Counted from the stretch's first letter, positions 45,413-57,251 are shown. The stretch: 64,000 nucleotides of DNA from Tabrizicola sp. (GCF_022842145.1 NZ_JALHQD010000002.1:581181-645180); one strand, 5' to 3'. Notes: generated by a model not told the origin, from the sequence alone. Translations and numbers: made by a program.

Positions 45413-46165
45413 ATGACCCCCCCCCAGATCGTTCCGCCCGTCTTCATCCTGGTCCGGCCACAGATGGGTGAGAATATCGGGGCAGCCGCACGGGCGATGC
45501 TGAACTTCGGGCTGGAGCGGATGCGGGTCGTGGGACCTCGCGATGGCTGGCCGAACCCCAAGGCGGTGGCGATGGCCTCGGGCGCGGGGCGGCTTCTGGA
45601 CCAGGCGCAGCTTTTCCCTGATCTTGCACCGGCCATTGCGGACTGTGACTTCGTCTTCGCCACCACCTCGCAGCGACGGGAGTTGGTCAAGGACGTGGTG
45701 ACCCCCGAATACGCGATGGCGGTGGCCCGCGCGCTGGCGGCCGAGGGCAAGAAGGTGGGCGTGATGTTCGGCCCGGAGCGGGCCGGGCTGGAAAACGAGG
45801 ACATCATCCGGGCGAATGCGACGGTCTCTGTCCCGGTCAATCCCGAGTTTCCGTCGCTGAACCTCGCCCAATGCGTGCTTCTGATGGGCTACGAATGGGG
45901 CCGCCAGGGCACGAGCACCCCGGCGGTCGTGCGCGAGATGGCCCGGACCGAGCTTGCCAACCGGGAAGAGGTCGAGCGGCTGGCCGACCATTTCGAGGAG
46001 CGGCTGGATGCGGCAGGGTTCTTCTTTCCCGAGACGAAGATCGAGGGAATGAAGTCCAACCTGCGGAACATGTGGGGGCGGCTGGGACTGACGCGGGCCG
46101 AGGTGCAGACCTTCCACGGGATGCTGCGGCAGATCGCTTTCAAGCTGAAAAAACAGGGCGATTGA
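45413..46165 (+). CDS. trmJ: TrmJ-family tRNA 2'-O-methyltransferase
   Basis: 250 aa SPOUT enzyme. VFILVRPQMGENIGAAARAMLNFGL is motif 1, VMFGPERAGLENEDI motif 2, and SLNLAQCVLLMGYE motif 3, which together make the knotted S-adenosylmethionine site. TrmJ methylates nucleotide 32 of the anticodon loop. The C-terminal helical extension (to residue 250) matches TrmJ rather than TrmL. Confidence 0.9.
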   Translation: MTPPQIVPPVFILVRPQMGENIGAAARAMLNFGLERMRVVGPRDGWPNPKAVAMASGAGRLLDQAQLFPDLAPAIADCDFVFATTSQRRELVKDVVTPEYAMAVARALAAEGKKVGVMFGPERAGLENEDIIRANATVSVPVNPEFPSLNLAQCVLLMGYEWGRQGTSTPAVVREMARTELANREEVERLADHFEERLDAAGFFFPETKIEGMKSNLRNMWGRLGLTRAEVQTFHGMLRQIAFKLKKQGD

Positions 46166-46495
46166 AGAAGCGCCCACGGTGGTCGCTTTGATTTTATCAT
46201 GTAACAACAGTGTTCTAGACGTGGCCGTTAAGGATTCGTAAAGCCTTTTGGCGACCACGGTCCTGGCGCGGAACCTCGGCTCCGCGCGGTGACCTGAGAA
46301 CTGGTGCACACTCTTATCCCGCGACCCCCCACCAGCGGCCAACTCACATTCAGATGAACACATATGAAAAGTTAAATCAACGAGTCGTGCGACGGCCAAC
46401 CGGCGTCAGGCTGCTTGGCCTGACCTGCGGGGCTTGGCCCCGGACCGCTGGCAGGGCATCATGGCCCAATAACAAGAGCAGATGGCGGGCAGGAC
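46166..46495. other. 330-bp intergenic region
   Basis: No supported gene. It contains a distant 8-bp inverted repeat (GTGGTCGC at 46179-46186, GCGACCAC at 46251-46258) and a compact hairpin GCGCGGA/TCCGCGC (46266-46272 with 46281-46287). These may terminate trmJ transcripts. An AT-rich patch near 46355-46380 may hold the transglycosylase promoter. Confidence 0.45.
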
Positions 46496-47758
46496 ATGCG
46501 ACAGGCTGAAATCAAGGGTGGACAGACGCGGCGCGCGGCGCTGCTTTTGGGGGCGGCGGCTTTCCTGTCGGCCTGCATTTCGTCGGGCCGCACTGGCGGT
46601 GGTGGTGGATACCGGGCGCCGGACGCCGCTCCGCGTCCTGTTCCGAACGCGGGCTGGGATGCCTGGGTCGAGGGTTTCAAGGGTCGTGCGGTGTCGCGGG
46701 GGATTGCCTCGGGCACGGTCGATGCGGCGTTTCGGGGGGCAGGCTTCCTGCCCGAGGTGATCGAGCGGGACCGCAACCAGACCGAATTCAAGCGGTCGCT
46801 CGAAGATTACCTGAACATCGCCGCCTCGGAGGAGCGGGTGAGCCTTGGGCGGAAGAAGTATGCGCAATACGGCAGCACATTGCAGGCCCTTGAAAGCCGC
46901 TACGGCGTCGAGGGTCATGTCGTGGCCGCGGTCTGGGGGCTGGAAAGCTTTTTCGGGACGCGACGCGGAAATGTGCCGGTGATTTCGGCGCTGTCGACGC
47001 TGGCCTATGACGGGCGACGGGGCGAGTTCTTCGAAAGCCAGCTGGTGGCGGCGCTGAAGATCCTGCAGGCGGGCGACGTCTCGGCGTCCGGCATGGTCGG
47101 GAGCTGGGCGGGGGCGATGGGGCATACCCAGTTCATCCCGACCTCGTATCTTGCCTATGCGGTGGATTTCACCGGCGACGGGCGGCGCGACATCTGGGGC
47201 GAGGACCCGACGGACTCGCTGGCCTCGACGGCGGCTTACCTCAGCCGGTCGGGTTGGACGCGGGGCTTGCCCTGGGGGATGGAGGTCGTTCTCCCCTCGG
47301 GGTTCAACGCGGGCCTGCTTGGGCGCGGCAAAGGGCGGTCGGCGGCGGATTGGCAGGGGCTTGGCGTGCGCGCGGCGGACGGGCGGGCTCTGGCGGGCGG
47401 GTCGATCATCGCGGGCGGCAATGCGGGCGGGGCGCCGCATTTCCTGCTGACGCAGAACTTTGCGACGATCCTGCGCTACAACAATGCGCAGAACTACGCG
47501 ATCGGGGTCGGTCATCTGTCGGACCGGATCCTGGGGCGGGGGGCGGTGCAGGCCTCGTTCGGGCCGGACGCAAGCGGCATGACGCAAGCGGATCGGCAGG
47601 AGTTGCAGCGGCTGCTGACCGCGCGGGGCTATGACACCGGCGGATCGGACGGGGTGATCGGAACGAAGACGCGCGAGGCGATCAGCGCCTATCAGGCGAG
47701 TGTGGGATTGCCAGTCACGGGGGAACCGTCGCTGGAGTTGCTGCGTCGTCTGCGTTGA
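46496..47758 (+). CDS. Lytic murein transglycosylase (MltB-like) lipoprotein with peptidoglycan-binding domain
   Basis: 420 aa. Signal peptide with lipobox LSAC (cysteine at about residue 27) predicts a lipoprotein. The catalytic domain carries AAVWGLESFFG (catalytic Glu in GLES) and GSWAGAMGHTQFIPTSY. The C-terminal 60 residues are a PG_binding_1 domain (LQRLLTARGYDTGGSDGVIGTKTREAI). It cleaves the glycan strands of peptidoglycan. Confidence 0.93.
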   Translation: MRQAEIKGGQTRRAALLLGAAAFLSACISSGRTGGGGGYRAPDAAPRPVPNAGWDAWVEGFKGRAVSRGIASGTVDAAFRGAGFLPEVIERDRNQTEFKRSLEDYLNIAASEERVSLGRKKYAQYGSTLQALESRYGVEGHVVAAVWGLESFFGTRRGNVPVISALSTLAYDGRRGEFFESQLVAALKILQAGDVSASGMVGSWAGAMGHTQFIPTSYLAYAVDFTGDGRRDIWGEDPTDSLASTAAYLSRSGWTRGLPWGMEVVLPSGFNAGLLGRGKGRSAADWQGLGVRAADGRALAGGSIIAGGNAGGAPHFLLTQNFATILRYNNAQNYAIGVGHLSDRILGRGAVQASFGPDASGMTQADRQELQRLLTARGYDTGGSDGVIGTKTREAISAYQASVGLPVTGEPSLELLRRLR

Positions 47759-47763
47759 GGGGC

Positions 47764-47782
47764 GGTGGGCGGATCGCCCACC
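47764..47782 (+). terminator. Hairpin between transglycosylase and DUF2200 genes
   Basis: GGTGGGCG-GAT-CGCCCACC, perfect 8-bp stem just after the stop codon, followed by CTACGAG. It lacks a T-run and resembles common short intergenic GTGGGC palindromes. Confidence 0.5.
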
Positions 47783-47798
47783 CTACGAGAGGACCGGC

Positions 47799-48149
47799 AT
47801 GGCGCATCGCATCTACGGGATGAGCGTGGCGAAGGTCTATCCAGCCTGGTTGGCCAAGGTCGAACGGAAGGGCCGGAGCCGGGAGGAACTGGATCAGGTG
47901 ATCTTCTGGTTGACCGGCCATGACCCGGCCAGTCTGGCCGCGGCTTTGGACGCCGGCCCGTCGCTGGAGCGCTTCTTCGCCGAGGCGCCACGGATGAACC
48001 CATGCCGCGATCAGGTCACGGGAGTGATCTGCGGAGTCCGGATCGAGGAGATCGCCGAGCCGCTGATGCGCGAGATCCGCATCCTGGACAAGCTGGTGGA
48101 CGAGCTGGCGAAGGGACGGCGGATGGCGAAGGTGCTGCGGCAGGGCTGA
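47799..48149 (+). CDS. DUF2200 family protein
   Basis: 116 aa small soluble protein. RIYGMSVAKVYPAWLAKVERKGRSREELDQVIFWLTG is the family hallmark; the rest is helical with FFAEAPRMNPCRDQVTGVICGVRIE. Start at 47799 follows GAGAGGACC. No function is established for the family. Confidence 0.85.
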   Translation: MAHRIYGMSVAKVYPAWLAKVERKGRSREELDQVIFWLTGHDPASLAAALDAGPSLERFFAEAPRMNPCRDQVTGVICGVRIEEIAEPLMREIRILDKLVDELAKGRRMAKVLRQG

Positions 48150-48238
48150 CCGGGTGAAGGGTCAGTCGCGTTGGGCGGGTCTTCTGGTGGTCTGCGCGTT
48201 GCGAAGCTGTCGAACCGGGGCCGAGCCGAAGGTGCGCC

Positions 48239-49060
48239 CTACGCTTCCGCCTTGACATGGGCGGTCCGGATCACGCGTTCGCAGTGCTGGGCCAGCACCT
48301 TGCGGTTCTGGAACGCATCGACGGGGACCTCGGGGTGGAAGATTACCTCGACCCGCCCGTGGCGCGGGGTGGCGAGCATCTTGAGAAGGTGGGAGGCGAA
48401 GTCCATGTCGCCCCACCAGCCGTAGTGCCGCGGATCCTCGCCCTCCGGCGCATGGAAGACCACCGTTACCGGCTGGATGTGCATCGTGCGTTCAAGGGCG
48501 GGGGAGAAGAAGGCCTCGAAAAGCGTCGACTTGAACGGCAGGACACGGATCGCGTCGGTCGAGGTGCCTTCGGGGAAGAACAAGAGCCGGTGCCCGGCCT
48601 GCAGGCGCGATTCGAAGATGTCCTGCTGTTTCTTCGCCTCGGTCCCCTTGCGGGCGATGAAGACTGTTCCTGTCGCGCGGGCAAGCCAGCCGATGCCGGG
48701 CCAACCAGCAACCTCGGACTTGGCGACGAAGTAGATCGTCTGGGCTGCGTTCAGCACGAAGATGTCCAGCCAGGAAGAATGGTTTGCGACGATGGCGCCG
48801 GGCCGGATCATCGGGCGTCCGTGGACGGTCAGCGGCAGTCGCAGCAGGACCAGGGCGACACGGCAGACAGCCTTGGTGATGTGCGGCGTCACCGGGCGGG
48901 CCTGACCGAAAAGCGGCCACTCCACCAGCCGGACGACAAGCAGCAGGACCAGCCCGCCATAGGTCACCGAGCCGATCAGGGTGCCGCGCCAGAAGACCCG
49001 CAGCCAACCCAGGGGCGTGATCTTCAGCGGCGGCGGCGGACGCTCCTGCCAGCCGGTCAT
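48239..49060 (-). CDS. olsA: OlsA, lyso-ornithine lipid O-acyltransferase
   Basis: 273 aa membrane-bound PlsC-type acyltransferase. Motif HxxxxD is seen in NHSSWLD, FIARKGT follows, and FPEGTSTDAIRVLPF is the substrate-binding block. A hydrophobic helix lies near residues 20-50. It overlaps the olsB homologue by 4 bp, which supports the second step of ornithine lipid synthesis rather than general phosphatidic acid synthesis. Confidence 0.9.
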   Translation of the reverse strand: MTGWQERPPPPLKITPLGWLRVFWRGTLIGSVTYGGLVLLLVVRLVEWPLFGQARPVTPHITKAVCRVALVLLRLPLTVHGRPMIRPGAIVANHSSWLDIFVLNAAQTIYFVAKSEVAGWPGIGWLARATGTVFIARKGTEAKKQQDIFESRLQAGHRLLFFPEGTSTDAIRVLPFKSTLFEAFFSPALERTMHIQPVTVVFHAPEGEDPRHYGWWGDMDFASHLLKMLATPRHGRVEVIFHPEVPVDAFQNRKVLAQHCERVIRTAHVKAEA

Positions 49061-49836
49061 GTTCCGGCCTTTCGGATCAGGAACGCGCGGTGGCGGGCCG
49101 ACATCTGGCCGGTGTCCATCACCAGACAGACGTCGGTGGTGTTGAAGGCGCGGTCGATCCAGGCACCGTCCCCGACATAGCCGCCAAGCCTGAGATAGGC
49201 CTTGATGAGGGCGGGAGTGGCCGCCATTGCGGCGCGGCGATCCACGCGATCGGCGGCGATCAGGTCCATCTCCTGCCGGCCCGGAGCCAAGGCACGCACG
49301 CGCAGTTCGGGCGGTGCGAGGTGGTGGTGGTGAAGCCAGGACAAGGGCTCGGCCAAGGCGGTGATGTCAGTGCCGTGGAACGAGGCCACGCCGAAAAGGA
49401 TCTCGATCCCGCGCTCCAGAACGTATTCCGCCAGCCCGTTCCAGAGGTGGAACATGGCGGTGCCGCCGCGATGGTCGGCATGGACGCAGGAACGGCCAAG
49501 CTCCAGCAGCTTGCGCCGCGAGGCCAGAAGCGGAGTGAGGTCGTATTCGGTTTCCGAATAGAAGCGCCCGGCGGCAGCGCGGCGGTCGCACGGCAGGATG
49601 CGGTAGGCACCGATGACATGGGCGCGGGTGGCGGGGTCGATGCGGCGGTCGACTAGGATCAGATGATCGAAGACCGGGTCGAAGGCGTCGCGCTCCAGAC
49701 CCTGGACATGGTCGACGAGGGGGCCGTCACCGCCAAGTTCCCGGACGAAGACCTCATAGCGCAAGGCCTGCGCTGCGGTCAGGTCCTCGGGCGTTGTGGC
49801 CAGCCGGACGGCGTAGGGGACAGCTTCGACGGTCAT
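49057..49836 (-). CDS. olsB: OlsB, L-ornithine N-alpha-acyltransferase
   Basis: 259 aa, GNAT-like fold of the OlsB/autoinducer-synthase type. Key segments are QALRYEVFVRELGG, ELGRSCVHADHRGG and GVASFHGTD. It transfers 3-hydroxyacyl from ACP to ornithine, giving lyso-ornithine lipid for OlsA. The two genes form a leftward operon, a phosphate-free membrane lipid pathway frequent in Rhodobacteraceae. Confidence 0.92.
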   Translation of the reverse strand: MTVEAVPYAVRLATTPEDLTAAQALRYEVFVRELGGDGPLVDHVQGLERDAFDPVFDHLILVDRRIDPATRAHVIGAYRILPCDRRAAAGRFYSETEYDLTPLLASRRKLLELGRSCVHADHRGGTAMFHLWNGLAEYVLERGIEILFGVASFHGTDITALAEPLSWLHHHHLAPPELRVRALAPGRQEMDLIAADRVDRRAAMAATPALIKAYLRLGGYVGDGAWIDRAFNTTDVCLVMDTGQMSARHRAFLIRKAGT

Positions 49837-49957
49837 CGGCTTCGCGGCGGGGCTTCAGGCTGATCTGACTTAGACACCGGCTGGCGGCATTGCAACCATC
49901 CGACCGCCGTGCGAGGTCCACAGCAATTCCCGGTTGAGTTTCCTGACGAGATTCGCA

Positions 49958-50140
49958 CTATGGGTGATCAGTTCCTGCCACCGGCATAAGGAAGACGCGC
50001 TTGCAGTCGATCACGACTTTACCGGTATGTTCAAAGTTCACTGTCACCTTGTTGTCGATGTTCGACTGTACCTGACCCAGACCCCAGTCAGGTTGTTCCG
50101 GGTGCCGCACCAGCATGCCCGGCTCTAGAAGTGCCGCCAT
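49958..50140 (-). CDS. DUF3553 small protein
   Basis: 60 aa. LLEPGMLVRHPEQPDWGLGQVQSN and KVTVNFEHTGKVVID match DUF3553, a small beta-barrel resembling the CarD/UvrD-C Tudor-like fold. Start codon 26 bp from that of divergent chpT, a pairing seen in related genomes. Function unknown. Confidence 0.88.
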   Translation of the reverse strand: MAALLEPGMLVRHPEQPDWGLGQVQSNIDNKVTVNFEHTGKVVIDCKRVFLMPVAGTDHP

Positions 50141-50166
50141 TTCATGTCCTTTGCCCCGATAGGAAG

Positions 50167-50763
50167 ATGCAAGACAAGCCCGACCTCGCAGCCCTGATAG
50201 CCTCGCGTATCTGTCACGACCTTATCAGCCCGATCGGGGCGATAGGCAACGGGGTGGAGCTTCTTGCGATGGAGTCCGGCGGTAGCCGGCCCGAGATGGC
50301 GCTGATTTCGGAGAGCGTGGCGAATGCCAATGCCCGCATCCGCTTCTTCCGCATCTGCTTTGGCCAGGCGTCCAGCGACCAACGGATGGCGCGGTCCGAG
50401 GTGGTCTCGATCCTGGGCGACCTGTCGCGCGGGGGGAGGGTCGGCTATGCCTGGACAAGTCCGACCGACCTGTCGCGACGCGAAGTGCGGCTGGTGTTCC
50501 TGCTGCTGCAGTGCCTGGAAAGCGCGCTTGCCTATGGCGGCAAGGTCAGCGTGATGCGTGGCGACAGCGGCTGGCAGGTCTTGGCCGAGGCGCCGCGGCT
50601 GAAGGTGGACCCCGCTTTGTGGGAGGTTCTGACGGAACCGCGGGCGCCGGCAGAAATCGGCGCTGCGCAGGTGCATTTCGCGCTGGTTCCGGATGAGCTG
50701 GCCCGGCAGGGCCGTCGGCTGATCACCAACATCGGCGAAACGACGATCCGGCTGACGTTCTGA
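50167..50763 (+). CDS. chpT: ChpT-type histidine phosphotransferase
   Basis: 198 aa. The phosphorylated helix reads SRICHDLISPIGAIGNGVELL with the acceptor His at about residue 17, followed by a degenerate HATPase-like domain. ChpT relays phosphate from CckA to CtrA/CpdR in alphaproteobacteria. The start at 50167 follows GATAGGAAG; an in-frame ATG at 50131 would overlap the divergent gene. No kinase or receiver is adjacent, which is normal. Confidence 0.88.
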   Translation: MQDKPDLAALIASRICHDLISPIGAIGNGVELLAMESGGSRPEMALISESVANANARIRFFRICFGQASSDQRMARSEVVSILGDLSRGGRVGYAWTSPTDLSRREVRLVFLLLQCLESALAYGGKVSVMRGDSGWQVLAEAPRLKVDPALWEVLTEPRAPAEIGAAQVHFALVPDELARQGRRLITNIGETTIRLTF

Positions 50764-50874
50764 GGCTGGTTGCGCCGCCGACTGTTCAGCGGGACGTCGC
50801 CGATTGGCGGAGGGGCGTTGGTTCGCTACGTGCTGCGAAAGCCGCGCTGACGCTGGACTGAACCTTGGGCGGGC

Positions 50875-52134
50875 TTATGTCCGGATCGTCCCATCACCCG
50901 TCACGAGATACTTGAAACTGCAGAGCTGTTCCGCCCCGACGGGACCCCGCGCGTGCATCTTGCCGGTGGCGATGCCGATTTCGGCGCCCATTCCGAACTC
51001 GCCACCGTCGGCGAACTGGGTGGAGGCGTTGCGCATCAGGATCGCGCTGTCCAGCCGGTCGAAGAAGCGCTGCGCGGTGGCGTCGTTATCGGTCAGGATC
51101 GCTTCGGTATGCTGGCTGCCGTATTTGCGGATGTGGGCGATGGCTTCGTCCACCCCGTCCACCAGCTTGGCGGCGATGATCATGTCCAGGAATTCGCGTC
51201 CGAAATCCTCGGGTTGCGCCTTGACCGTGCCGGGAACTTTCAGGAGTTCACCCTCGGTGCGAACCTCGACGCCCGCGTTCAGCAGATCCTCGATCAGCAC
51301 GGCACCGTGCTTGGTGTAGAACTGCCAGTCGATCAGCAGGCACTCGGCCGAGCCGCAGATGCCGGTGCGGCGGGTCTTGGCGTTCAGAACGACGCGGCGG
51401 GCCTTCTCCAGGTCGGCGTCGCGGTCGGCGTAGACGTGGCAGATGCCTTCCAGGTGGGCGAAGACGGGCACCCGGGCCTCGCGTTGGACCAGGCCGACAA
51501 GGCCCTTGCCGCCGCGGGGAACGATGACGTCGATGTATTGCGTGGCCTGCAGCATCGCCGTCACCATCTCGCGGTCGCGGGTCGGGATGAACTGGATCGC
51601 GGTCAGGGGCAGGTTGGCGGATTTGAGGCCGTCCAGCATGCAGGAATGAATGGCCTCCGACGTCTCGAAGCTTTCCGAGCCGCCGCGCAGGATGACGGCG
51701 TTGCCGGATTTGAGGCAGAGGGCGCCGGCGTCGGCGGTCACGTTCGGACGGGATTCGTAGATCACGCCGACGACGCCAAGGGGGGTCGCAACGCGCTGGA
51801 TGTGAAGGCCGTTGGGGCGGTCCCATTCGGCAAGGACGCGGCCCACAGGGTCCTTCTGCTCGGCGATCATGCGCAGCGCGTCGACGATGCCGTGCAGGCG
51901 GTGCTCGTCCAGCCGCAGGCGGTCGCGCATGGCAGGGGTGATGCCGCGCTGGTCGGCGGCATCGAGGTCCAGGACGTTTGCGTCAAGGATTTCCTGACGC
52001 CGCCGCCAGACGGCATCGGCGGCGGCGATGAGAGCGGCGGCCTTGCGTTCCGAGGAGGCGCAGGCAAGCTCGGCCGCAGCGGCGCGGGCCTTGGTTCCGA
52101 TATCGGTCATCAGGTCGGTGAACTGGCCGTCCAT
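50875..52134 (-). CDS. proA: Gamma-glutamyl phosphate reductase
   Basis: 419 aa, standard length. ALDH-like fold with the catalytic Cys in [13 protein letters not shown] and substrate motifs [11 protein letters not shown] and PRGGKGL. It reduces glutamyl 5-phosphate to the semialdehyde in proline synthesis. The start at 52134 was preferred over 52164, which lies nearer the proB-proA palindrome and lacks a ribosome-binding site. Last gene of obgE-proB-proA. Confidence 0.97.
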   Translation of the reverse strand: MDGQFTDLMTDIGTKARAAAAELACASSERKAAALIAAADAVWRRRQEILDANVLDLDAADQRGITPAMRDRLRLDEHRLHGIVDALRMIAEQKDPVGRVLAEWDRPNGLHIQRVATPLGVVGVIYESRPNVTADAGALCLKSGNAVILRGGSESFETSEAIHSCMLDGLKSANLPLTAIQFIPTRDREMVTAMLQATQYIDVIVPRGGKGLVGLVQREARVPVFAHLEGICHVYADRDADLEKARRVVLNAKTRRTGICGSAECLLIDWQFYTKHGAVLIEDLLNAGVEVRTEGELLKVPGTVKAQPEDFGREFLDMIIAAKLVDGVDEAIAHIRKYGSQHTEAILTDNDATAQRFFDRLDSAILMRNASTQFADGGEFGMGAEIGIATGKMHARGPVGAEQLCSFKYLVTGDGTIRT

Positions 52135-52155
52135 TGTCTCGCTCCGTTTCCGTCC

Positions 52156-52217
52156 GGGGACCAAAATTCTTCAGTAAGAATTTTTGACAAATTCCTTACT
52201 TAAGGAATTTGGGTCCC

Positions 52218-52218
<1 letters not shown>
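52156..52218 (-). repeat. Nested palindrome (three-way-junction structure) between proB and proA
   Basis: Outer arms GGGGACC (52156-52162) and GGTCCCC (52212-52218) enclose two AT-rich hairpins: AAAATTCTT/AAGAATTTT (52163-52171 with 52176-52184) and AAATTCCTT/AAGGAATTT (52189-52197 with 52202-52210). The composition differs sharply from the genes on both sides. It begins at the proB stop codon. It may be an RNA processing/regulatory element or a palindromic mobile repeat. Confidence 0.7.
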
Positions 52219-54415
<2,197 letters not shown>

Positions 54416-54438
54416 TCAAGCGGCGGGCGTGGCGGAGG

Positions 54439-54501
54439 CTCCTCGTTCGACTTTGTCGCCTCGTTGCGGGACCTGGGTCTCGACGACGAGTGACGAAGTC
54501 A
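54439..54501 (+). repeat. Hairpin-forming dispersed repeat, copy C
   Basis: Core at 54439-54466 (CTCCTCGTTCGACTTTG...) matches copy A in 23 of 28 positions. GACTTTGTCGCCTCG then pairs with a CGACGAGTGACGAAGTC arm that ends about 54498. It lies in the divergent gap between obgE and ctaA, in the ctaA leader. Confidence 0.55.
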
Positions 54502-54590
54502 TCGAGAAGCGGTCTCGCCGCATTGCCGCAGGCCCCTTGAAGGCGAAGGAGGGCAGGCCTAGTGTCCGGGCCCTGACGAAAGGGTATCCG

Positions 54591-55760
54591 ATGGCCACGA
54601 AGCGCAGCATTTTCGTAGAAGTTGGGGTCAAGTCTGTTACGGAGCCGGCTCCGGCGGGCGGGGGCATTGACGCCCGGCCAAAGGGCGCGCGGCGCGGCAT
54701 CCGGCTTTGGCTTGTGGCGCTGTTCCTGCTGGTGGCCACGATGATCGCCGTGGGCGGCCTGACGCGGTTGACCGACAGCGGCCTGTCGATCACCGAGTGG
54801 CGGCCGGTTACCGGAGCCCTGCCGCCGATGGATGATGCGACCTGGGCTTCTGAGTTCCAGAAGTACCAGGCCATCCCGGAATACCAGTTGCAAAACAAGG
54901 GGATGAGCCTTGAGGACTTCAAGGTCATCTACTGGTGGGAATGGGGTCATCGCCAGCTTGGGCGCGTGATCGGGCTGGTCTGGTTCGTCGGCTTTGCAGG
55001 CTTTGCCGTGGCGCGGCAGATCCCGCCGGGCTGGACCGGACGGCTTCTGCTACTCGGCGCATTGGGCGGCGCGCAGGGGGCGATCGGCTGGTGGATGGTG
55101 TCCTCGGGCCTGTCGGGAGAGCGGCTGGACGTGGCCTCGTACCGGCTGGCGACGCATCTGGGACTTGCCTTCGTGATCCTGGGCTTCCTGGCCTGGTACG
55201 TCTTCCTGCTGGGCCGAACCGAGGCCGAACTGATGACCGCGCGGCGGGGCCGCGAGGCGAAGCTGTTCGGGCTTTCCACCGGCCTGATGCATTTCGCCTT
55301 CCTGCAGATCCTGCTCGGGGCGCTGGTTGCGGGGATTGACGCCGGACGTGCTTTCCCGACGTGGCCCTTGATGAACGGTCAGTTCTTCCCTGCGGATGCG
55401 TTCTATGTGCCGGACGGGCAGGGAGGCACGCTGCCGATCTGGCACGCGTTCTTCGAGAACCCGGGCCTCGTGCAGTTCATCCACCGGATGTCAGGGTATC
55501 TTCTCTTCGCGTTCGGCGTGGTGGTGTGGCTGCGGGGCCGCAAGTCCAGCTACCAGGCCACGCAGATGGCATTCCATCAGATGATGGCGATGATGGTATT
55601 GCAGATGGTCCTGGGGATCGCGACGGTCCTGACCGTGGCGCATGTCAATGTGGCGATCACCCACCAGATCGGGGCGGTGATCCTGTGGGTGCTGATCCTG
55701 CAGGCACGACATCTGTCGCAATACCCCGTGGCGGGGTCGATCCGGGAAGGCACGGCATGA
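54591..55760 (+). CDS. ctaA: Heme A synthase (COX15/CtaA)
   Basis: 389 aa with eight predicted membrane helices. Conserved histidines occur in YWWEWGHRQLGR, YRLATHLGLAF, VQFIHRMSGYL and NVAITHQIGAV, the four ligands of the two haem sites in type 2 COX15. It converts haem O to haem A for cytochrome aa3 oxidase. The Met at 54591 was chosen; upstream in-frame codons run through repeat C. Its stop overlaps the peptidase start (ATGA). Confidence 0.95.
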   Translation: MATKRSIFVEVGVKSVTEPAPAGGGIDARPKGARRGIRLWLVALFLLVATMIAVGGLTRLTDSGLSITEWRPVTGALPPMDDATWASEFQKYQAIPEYQLQNKGMSLEDFKVIYWWEWGHRQLGRVIGLVWFVGFAGFAVARQIPPGWTGRLLLLGALGGAQGAIGWWMVSSGLSGERLDVASYRLATHLGLAFVILGFLAWYVFLLGRTEAELMTARRGREAKLFGLSTGLMHFAFLQILLGALVAGIDAGRAFPTWPLMNGQFFPADAFYVPDGQGGTLPIWHAFFENPGLVQFIHRMSGYLLFAFGVVVWLRGRKSSYQATQMAFHQMMAMMVLQMVLGIATVLTVAHVNVAITHQIGAVILWVLILQARHLSQYPVAGSIREGTA

Positions 55761-57226
55761 GCGCGTTTGACGATCTGATGGCGTTCCAGCGCCAGACCGA
55801 GGCCCTGGCCCAGGTCGCGGGCCGCCTGGGGTGGGACCAGGAGACGATGATGCCGGAAGGCAGCGCCGGGCAACGGTCCGAGGAGATCGGCGCGCTGGAG
55901 GGCGTGCTGCATGCACGGCGGACGGATGCTCGGCTGGCCGATTGGTTGGCAGAGGCGGTGGCGCCGGATGCGGTGGGCGAGGCGCAGCTGCGGCAGATCC
56001 GGAGGTCCTATGCGCGGACGATGAAGGTTCCGGCCAAGCTTGCGGAGGAGATCGCGACGACGATGTCGCTGGCTCAGGGCGTCTGGGCCGAGTGCCGGGC
56101 GCGCGAGGACGTGGCGGGCTTCCTGCCGACGCTCCGCCGCGTGGTGGATCTGAAGCGGGCCGAGGGCGCGGCCTTGGCGGCAGGGGGCGATCCCTACGAC
56201 GCCTTGGTCGACGATTACGAGCCGGGGATGACCGGGGCGGCAATTGCGGCGATGTTCGATGCGATGCGGCCGCGGTTGGTGGCCTTGCGGGGCAAGGTGC
56301 TTGGGGCTGCGGCTCCGAAAGGGATTGTCGGGACCTTCGGCACCGAGGATCAGATGGCGCTGAGCCGGGAGCTGGCGACGGCGTTCGGGTATGACTGGTC
56401 GCGGGGGCGGGTGGATCTTGCGGTGCATCCGTTCAGCTCCGGCAGCGGGCATGACGTGCGGATCACCACGCGGGTTTCGGAGACGGACCCCTTCAACTGC
56501 CTGTACTCGACGATCCACGAGGTCGGCCATGCAGCCTATGAGCAGGGGATCGATCCGGCCTACGCGCTGACCTCGATCGGGCAGGGCGTCTCGATGGGGG
56601 TGCATGAAAGCCAGAGCCGGTCTTATGAGAACCAGCTGGGGCGAAGCCGGGCCTTTACCGGTTGGCTGTTCCACCGGATGACGGAGGTCTTCGGGGATTT
56701 TGGCATCGCGGATTCGGACGGGTTCTACAAGGCGGTGAACCGGGTGCATCCGGGGTATATCCGGACGGAAGCCGACGAGGTGCACTACAACCTGCATGTG
56801 ATGATGCGGTTCGATCTGGAGCGGGCCTTGATCAAGGGCGACCTGCAGGTCGAGGATCTGGAGGCGGCCTGGAATGAGCGGTTCCGGGCGGACTTCGGGG
56901 TAGCGGTGGACCGGCCGTCGAACGGGATGCTACAGGACGTGCACTGGTCCTGCGGACTCTTCGGCTACTTCCCGACCTACACCCTTGGGAACGTCTATGC
57001 GGGGTGTCTGGTGAAGGCCTTGCGGGCTGACCTGCCGGGGCTGGACGGCCAGATGGAGCGGGGCGACGTGTCGGCGGCGACGGGGTGGCTGCGGGAGCGG
57101 CTGCAGCGGCATGGGGGGCTGTATGAGCCCCGGGATGTCGTGCGGCGGGCCTGCGGGTTCGAGCCGTCGGAGGGGCCTCTGCTCGACTATCTGGAGGCTA
57201 AGTTCGGGGCGATCTACGGGGTCTGA
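55757..57226 (+). CDS. M32-family metallocarboxypeptidase
   Basis: 489 aa, normal for carboxypeptidase Taq. Zinc motif HEVGH at 254-258 with the third ligand Glu284 in HESQSR. Other family segments are WDQETMMP at residue 26, FSSGSGHDVRITTR, and HPGYIRTEADEVHYNLH. Cytosolic peptidase that trims C-terminal residues. Translationally coupled to ctaA by a 4-bp overlap. Confidence 0.95.
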   Translation: MSAFDDLMAFQRQTEALAQVAGRLGWDQETMMPEGSAGQRSEEIGALEGVLHARRTDARLADWLAEAVAPDAVGEAQLRQIRRSYARTMKVPAKLAEEIATTMSLAQGVWAECRAREDVAGFLPTLRRVVDLKRAEGAALAAGGDPYDALVDDYEPGMTGAAIAAMFDAMRPRLVALRGKVLGAAAPKGIVGTFGTEDQMALSRELATAFGYDWSRGRVDLAVHPFSSGSGHDVRITTRVSETDPFNCLYSTIHEVGHAAYEQGIDPAYALTSIGQGVSMGVHESQSRSYENQLGRSRAFTGWLFHRMTEVFGDFGIADSDGFYKAVNRVHPGYIRTEADEVHYNLHVMMRFDLERALIKGDLQVEDLEAAWNERFRADFGVAVDRPSNGMLQDVHWSCGLFGYFPTYTLGNVYAGCLVKALRADLPGLDGQMERGDVSAATGWLRERLQRHGGLYEPRDVVRRACGFEPSEGPLLDYLEAKFGAIYGV

Positions 57227-57235
57227 GGGCCGGGG

Positions 57236-57251
57236 TGCCCACGCGTGGGCA
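57236..57251. terminator. 16-bp perfect palindrome after the M32 peptidase gene
   Basis: TGCCCACGCGTGGGCA, 9 bp downstream of the stop codon. It is able to form a hairpin in either transcript, and no T-run follows. Confidence 0.45.
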
